Translations under genes and position numbers: made by a program
Source of the DNA: Flavobacteriales bacterium UBA6165
GTDB taxonomy: Bacteria > Bacteroidota > Bacteroidia > Flavobacteriales_D > Crocinitomicaceae
Direction: 5' to 3'
Length of the DNA: 9,358 nucleotides
Assembly (NCBI GenBank): GCA_002422285.1
Contig: DIUF01000012.1
Location: 1-9,358, forward strand
Notes under the pieces: generated by a model
What the model was told of the DNA's origin: nothing
Database searches by the model: none
The model's input: only the letters and a program-made list of their open reading frames with translations
In this document: positions 6,047 through 9,358 of the stretch, one piece after another
How positions within the stretch are numbered: the stretch's first letter is position 1
How the letters are laid out: every line of letters starts with the position of its first letter

Positions 6047-9000
6047 GGCTTTGAATTTTTCATACTTATTTCACGAACGATGGCGATGGTGTTAAATACG
6101 ATAAATCCTAGTACGACCCATGTCAACCAGCTTGGCCATAGTGTTTCTGCTTCTCCGTTGGCATAAGAATGAAGTCCAACAAGGAAGAAATTCACGCCGA
6201 AATAAGTGAACAGAATTGCGGAAAACGACCACATGGCAACGGAATTGAAAACCAATTTGCTTTTCAAAGCAGGAATAAATCTTAGGTGCAGCAAAACGGC
6301 ATAGACCAAAATGCTCACCAAAGCCCACGTTTCTTTTGGGTCCCAACCCCAATAGCGCCCCCAAGATTCATTCGCCCAAATTCCTCCGAGGAAAGTGCCA
6401 ATGGTCAACATAAATATACCAATGGTAGTGGTCATTTCGATGATGTGTGTCAATTCTTCAACATGCAGTTGGATCATGTTTCGGAGTTTTTTGGTTTGGA
6501 AGATGTAGAGAATCAAATTGAAAATGGCTAAAACTGCTCCCATGCCCAAGAAGGCGTAACTTCCAGTAATCACTGCCACATGGATTTTCAGCCAATAGGA
6601 TTGAAGCACAGGCACCAATGGACTGATTTGTGGGTCGAGATTGTTGAGGTGTGACACATACAACAAGAAGAAAGCAAGTAAACTAACTGCACCAAGAATT
6701 GCAGCGCCGCGTTTGGAAAACAATAAGCCCGCCAGTATGGCAACCCAAGCAATGAATAATAAGGCTTCATAACCATCACTCCAAGGCGCGTGACCAGAAA
6801 TGTACCAACGCACACCCAAACCCGTGCCGTGAACAACAAAAGTCAATACCACACCAATAATTAAAGGCACATTGATGAATCTTGTCCAAGCTGTTTCAAT
6901 AGTGAAAACCCTTATAAAGAAAACAATCAAAAGACCTAAGCCAAGTAGCAAATACCAATAAGTAATGCGTTGGAAAATATTCCATTCGTTGTATTTGATT
7001 TCCATTTTTATTCTATCATCCGATGGCATAATGTCGCCAGCCACGGCTTTCTGATAGCTGAAAATCAAATCCAAGTTTTCATTGGCGGCACTGTAATCTC
7101 CAGTCAATTTGCCTATGCGCACGCTGTTTACATAGTCGAAGAAAAACTTCGGCATCAAGGAATCAACAGATTGATATGGAGCGCTGGGGTCGAATGGCGT
7201 GTACCAAGTATTGTTTGGCGCACCACGAACAGGGAAAATCCTCAAATAAAATACTGCTGCACCTAAAATCTGTACACGCTCATTGACTTTGATGATTTGT
7301 TTGTCCCACTCATTTCTTTTGCTTTCTGGCTTTTGATTGGCCAAATCAACATCGCGCTCCAAAATATATGCGTCTGTTTCTTTGTCGAAAAAGTCGAAAT
7401 AGGAAGCGTATTTCCCTTGAATACCGAGTTTTTCTCTGATGTCAGGGTGGTTGACAACAATCAATTTTTCGTTCTTGATGAAGTCTAAATTGAACATCAG
7501 CTCCATCAAAACTTGTGTGGCTGTGAGTCCGTTGTAGCTGTCTTTGCGGTGAACCTTATGCAAAATCTCTAAGGCCAAAGTCTGCAAAGGCTTGAAACGC
7601 CCATCAAAATCTTGAATCACCAAAGACTCCAAACGTTTGGCATGTTCCAAATCAATGGGCTTTGAATTGATGATTTGTTGTTGTTTTACGAATTCTGCAT
7701 CCATGACAAAATCCTGATCAACGGTAGCGGTGTCTTGGGCAAAAACGCTCATGTTGAAGATGAACAGTATGATGATGCCAAATGTGCCGCTTTGTGAAAT
7801 CAACTTCTTTCTTTCCTTTATTTTACTCAACAGATTACTCAAATGTCTGAACCTTGAGGTCGGTGCAATCAATGAAAACACCATACCCAAAATGAGCAAC
7901 AAATAACCAAAATAGCTGATGTTTGTTCCCCAAAAATCTTGGTTTACACTCAAGCGTGTACCCATTTCATCTGGGTCGTAACTGGATTGAAAGAAACGGT
8001 AATTGCGGTAATCCATAACCGAGTTCATGTAAATTCTGCGGTCGAATTGGATTTGTTTTTCTTGGTCTAATACCGTAATTTCACTCGCATAAGAAGCAGG
8101 TGATTCCGAACCTGGATAACGTTCCAATTGGAAATCGCGCAAGAACAGATAAAAAGGCGTTTCAACTGGCTTTGCGCCATAGGCCAATCGATATTTTATG
8201 CCATCGAACTCAAAAAACGTTGGTGTTGCAATTTTGCCTTGTCCTCCTTCTAGCGCAATTTGCATTTTTTCTTTCCCTGATTCAAGGTCCAAATACAACA
8301 CATCCATGCCCATATCGGGTTTTGGTGCGCGCATTTTTACCAATTTTGCATTCGGATGGTGGGCTTTGAAAACGAAATTCTGACCCAAGAAAGTGTACAA
8401 GCGTCCTTGATAGAATCCTGCTATTGAATCGGCTGGAATGCTCCCCGACGATTGGTCGCTCATCAACATGTAGTTCAATTCGGCTGGAGCTTCTATGGTG
8501 AAACTGTTGCCAGTTCTTCTGATGTTGATGGCGTTTAAGAGTTTCTCAGGATAGTCATAAGCCAGCAAAAAGCCTTCTTTGTTTAAGGTTGTGCCTTGAA
8601 GTACATAATTGGTATCCATACCACCCATCGGACTTGGCGTGATGATTTCCAAAATTGAACTGCCATCTGCCACATTGGTTTCCAATTGATCGATGGCATT
8701 GGACATAAATCCAGCGTAGGAGATTTTCACATCGCCCGAATTGTCGAATTTTTTAAAAGTTGCCTTGTATTTGTTGTTGGCTAGAAATTTCAAAACGGGA
8801 CTTTGCACATCGCTCATCAAAACCGCTTTGTCGTATTTGTATTCCATTTTGCCATCGGTGGCGTAAATCTGAACAAAAGCATCGGCCGAATAAATAATAT
8901 TGCTTTGGCTGTTTTCGCGAATCAACATAATGCCCTCGAAGCCCGCATAGCGCGTAACCCCTGCGCCAATGATGATTACTATAAAAGAAAGGTGAAACAT

Positions 9001-9237
9001 GAGCAGCGCAATTTTCTCACGAACCCACATGCGGTAGCGGCTAATATTCGCCACCATGCCCATAGCCAAATACACCAAAAGTCCTTCAAACCAAGATGCA
9101 TTATAAACGATAGCCTTGGAGGATTGAGTGCCATACCACGACTCTATAAAAGTTGCCCAGCCCACAATAAAACCAAAAAAGAAAAGCCCAAGCGTCATGA
9201 GCTTCATGGAAAAGAGCGAATCGAAAGAAAATTTCAT
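6043..9237 (-). CDS. ccsBA: Fused cytochrome c biogenesis protein CcsBA (ResB-CcsA), system II cytochrome c synthase
   Basis: This inner-membrane protein exports haem and ligates it to the CXXCH thiols of c-type cytochromes outside the membrane. The ATG at 9237 gives 1064 residues. A longer frame reaches 9351, but the promoter at 9271-9278 lies inside it, so the extra 38 residues are unlikely. The N-terminal ResB part has membrane segments at about 13-31, 49-66 and 76-95, the last holding H82, a probable counterpart of the haem-channel His of CcsBA. A large periplasmic domain follows, then a segment at 442-459. A second hydrophobic stretch (about 483-499) ending SVFAQD resembles a signal peptide. 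After another periplasmic region (about 502-755) the CcsA part has around nine membrane segments. It carries GHAPWSDGYEAL (H816), H886 in YWLKIHV, the haem-handling WWD motif WGRYWGWDPKETW (959-971), H984, and H1023 in LHSYANG. Its stop overlaps the bshB1 start. Confidence 0.95.
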   Translation of the reverse strand: MKFSFDSLFSMKLMTLGLFFFGFIVGWATFIESWYGTQSSKAIVYNASWFEGLLVYLAMGMVANISRYRMWVREKIALLMFHLSFIVIIIGAGVTRYAGFEGIMLIRENSQSNIIYSADAFVQIYATDGKMEYKYDKAVLMSDVQSPVLKFLANNKYKATFKKFDNSGDVKISYAGFMSNAIDQLETNVADGSSILEIITPSPMGGMDTNYVLQGTTLNKEGFLLAYDYPEKLLNAINIRRTGNSFTIEAPAELNYMLMSDQSSGSIPADSIAGFYQGRLYTFLGQNFVFKAHHPNAKLVKMRAPKPDMGMDVLYLDLESGKEKMQIALEGGQGKIATPTFFEFDGIKYRLAYGAKPVETPFYLFLRDFQLERYPGSESPASYASEITVLDQEKQIQFDRRIYMNSVMDYRNYRFFQSSYDPDEMGTRLSVNQDFWGTNISYFGYLLLILGMVFSLIAPTSRFRHLSNLLSKIKERKKLISQSGTFGIIILFIFNMSVFAQDTATVDQDFVMDAEFVKQQQIINSKPIDLEHAKRLESLVIQDFDGRFKPLQTLALEILHKVHRKDSYNGLTATQVLMELMFNLDFIKNEKLIVVNHPDIREKLGIQGKYASYFDFFDKETDAYILERDVDLANQKPESKRNEWDKQIIKVNERVQILGAAVFYLRIFPVRGAPNNTWYTPFDPSAPYQSVDSLMPKFFFDYVNSVRIGKLTGDYSAANENLDLIFSYQKAVAGDIMPSDDRIKMEIKYNEWNIFQRITYWYLLLGLGLLIVFFIRVFTIETAWTRFINVPLIIGVVLTFVVHGTGLGVRWYISGHAPWSDGYEALLFIAWVAILAGLLFSKRGAAILGAVSLLAFFLLYVSHLNNLDPQISPLVPVLQSYWLKIHVAVITGSYAFLGMGAVLAIFNLILYIFQTKKLRNMIQLHVEELTHIIEMTTTIGIFMLTIGTFLGGIWANESWGRYWGWDPKETWALVSILVYAVLLHLRFIPALKSKLVFNSVAMWSFSAILFTYFGVNFFLVGLHSYANGEAETLWPSWLTWVVLGFIVFNTIAIVREISMKNSKP

Positions 9238-9270
9238 GTACCGTTGTTTTGGTGTTATAACAATTCGGCG

Positions 9271-9278
9271 CAAAGTTA
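9271..9278 (-). promoter_or_regulatory. Bacteroidota -7 promoter element of ccsBA-bshB1
   Basis: On the minus strand this reads TAACTTTG, an exact match to TAnnTTTG, 33 bases upstream of the ATG at 9237. The expected leader is about 25-30 bases. No clear -33 TTTG is seen at the usual distance. The element sits within the 5' extension of the open frame that reaches 9351, which is the main argument for the 9237 start. Nothing else is recognisable between 9279 and the right edge. Confidence 0.55.
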
Positions 9279-9358
9279 GTTTGAAAATTGATTGGGCAGG
9301 GTGTGAATTATAGTTAAAAAGCACGGAGTTCTCACAATGGATAATTTTCAACTGAGCT

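Noticed and set aside
8803..9279. A 158-codon open frame on the plus strand opposite the start of ccsBA.
   Set aside because: It is antisense to a well-supported gene, shows no recognisable domain, and its composition fits a shadow of the coding strand.
9238..9351. A 38-residue N-terminal extension of CcsBA from the first in-frame ATG at 9351.
   Set aside because: The TAACTTTG promoter element lies inside it, and starting at 9237 puts the first membrane segment at the usual distance from the N-terminus.
1..9358. Search for CRISPR arrays, insertion sequences, attachment sites, tRNAs, rRNAs and a defence or other novel multi-gene system.
   Set aside because: No repeated spacer-like units, terminal inverted repeats, transposase or integrase motifs, or cloverleaf-like sequences were seen. 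The genes are mostly housekeeping and envelope functions.

Overview
The window reads as ordinary chromosomal (core-genome) DNA from a member of the Bacteroidota, most likely a flavobacterium-like lineage. Four things point that way. The DNA is AT-rich. Three promoters match the Bacteroidota sigma factor -7 consensus TAnnTTTG, and Shine-Dalgarno sequences are weak. The cytochrome c assembly protein is a fused ResB-CcsA. There is also a bacillithiol deacetylase of the BshB1 type. I see no mobile element, CRISPR array, tRNA or rRNA, and no gene-free stretch longer than about 180 bases.

Layout. Positions 1-1879 (minus strand) hold a tight three-gene unit, transcribed right to left: a DinB/YfiT-like putative metal-binding protein, an NlpC/P60 peptidase with an SH3b-like N-terminus and no signal peptide, and the first 175 codons of an NAD-dependent sugar epimerase/dehydratase that runs off the left edge. 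The first two genes overlap as ATGA and the last two are 6 bases apart. A 151-base divergent gap (1880-2030) with only weak promoter-like sequences follows. Positions 2031-3785 (plus strand) encode a large secreted protein that I cannot assign to a characterised family. Its 3' end overlaps by 17 bases the convergent gene at 3769-4338, a thioredoxin-fold protein with a single active-site cysteine. Between that gene and the outer-membrane beta-barrel gene at 4430-5143 lies a compact control region: a perfect 22-base palindrome that looks like the barrel gene's terminator, followed by a TAnnTTTG promoter for the thioredoxin-like gene. After a 180-base gap (5144-5323) with the barrel gene's promoter comes a two-gene minus-strand unit, 9237 to 5324: the CcsBA cytochrome c synthase, coupled by an ATGA overlap to bshB1. 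The last 121 bases (9238-9358) hold only the ccsBA promoter.

How the genes fit together. CcsBA moves haem across the membrane and attaches it to apocytochrome c thiols. BshB1 makes a precursor of the cytoplasmic thiol bacillithiol. Their shared message suggests, but does not prove, a link between thiol balance and cytochrome maturation. The DinB-NlpC/P60-epimerase unit may concern cell-wall peptide recycling and sugar-nucleotide metabolism, though the role of the DinB-like protein is unknown. The most interesting signals are the dual-looking palindrome at 4385-4406, the internal signal-peptide-like segment in CcsBA, and the unassigned secreted protein.
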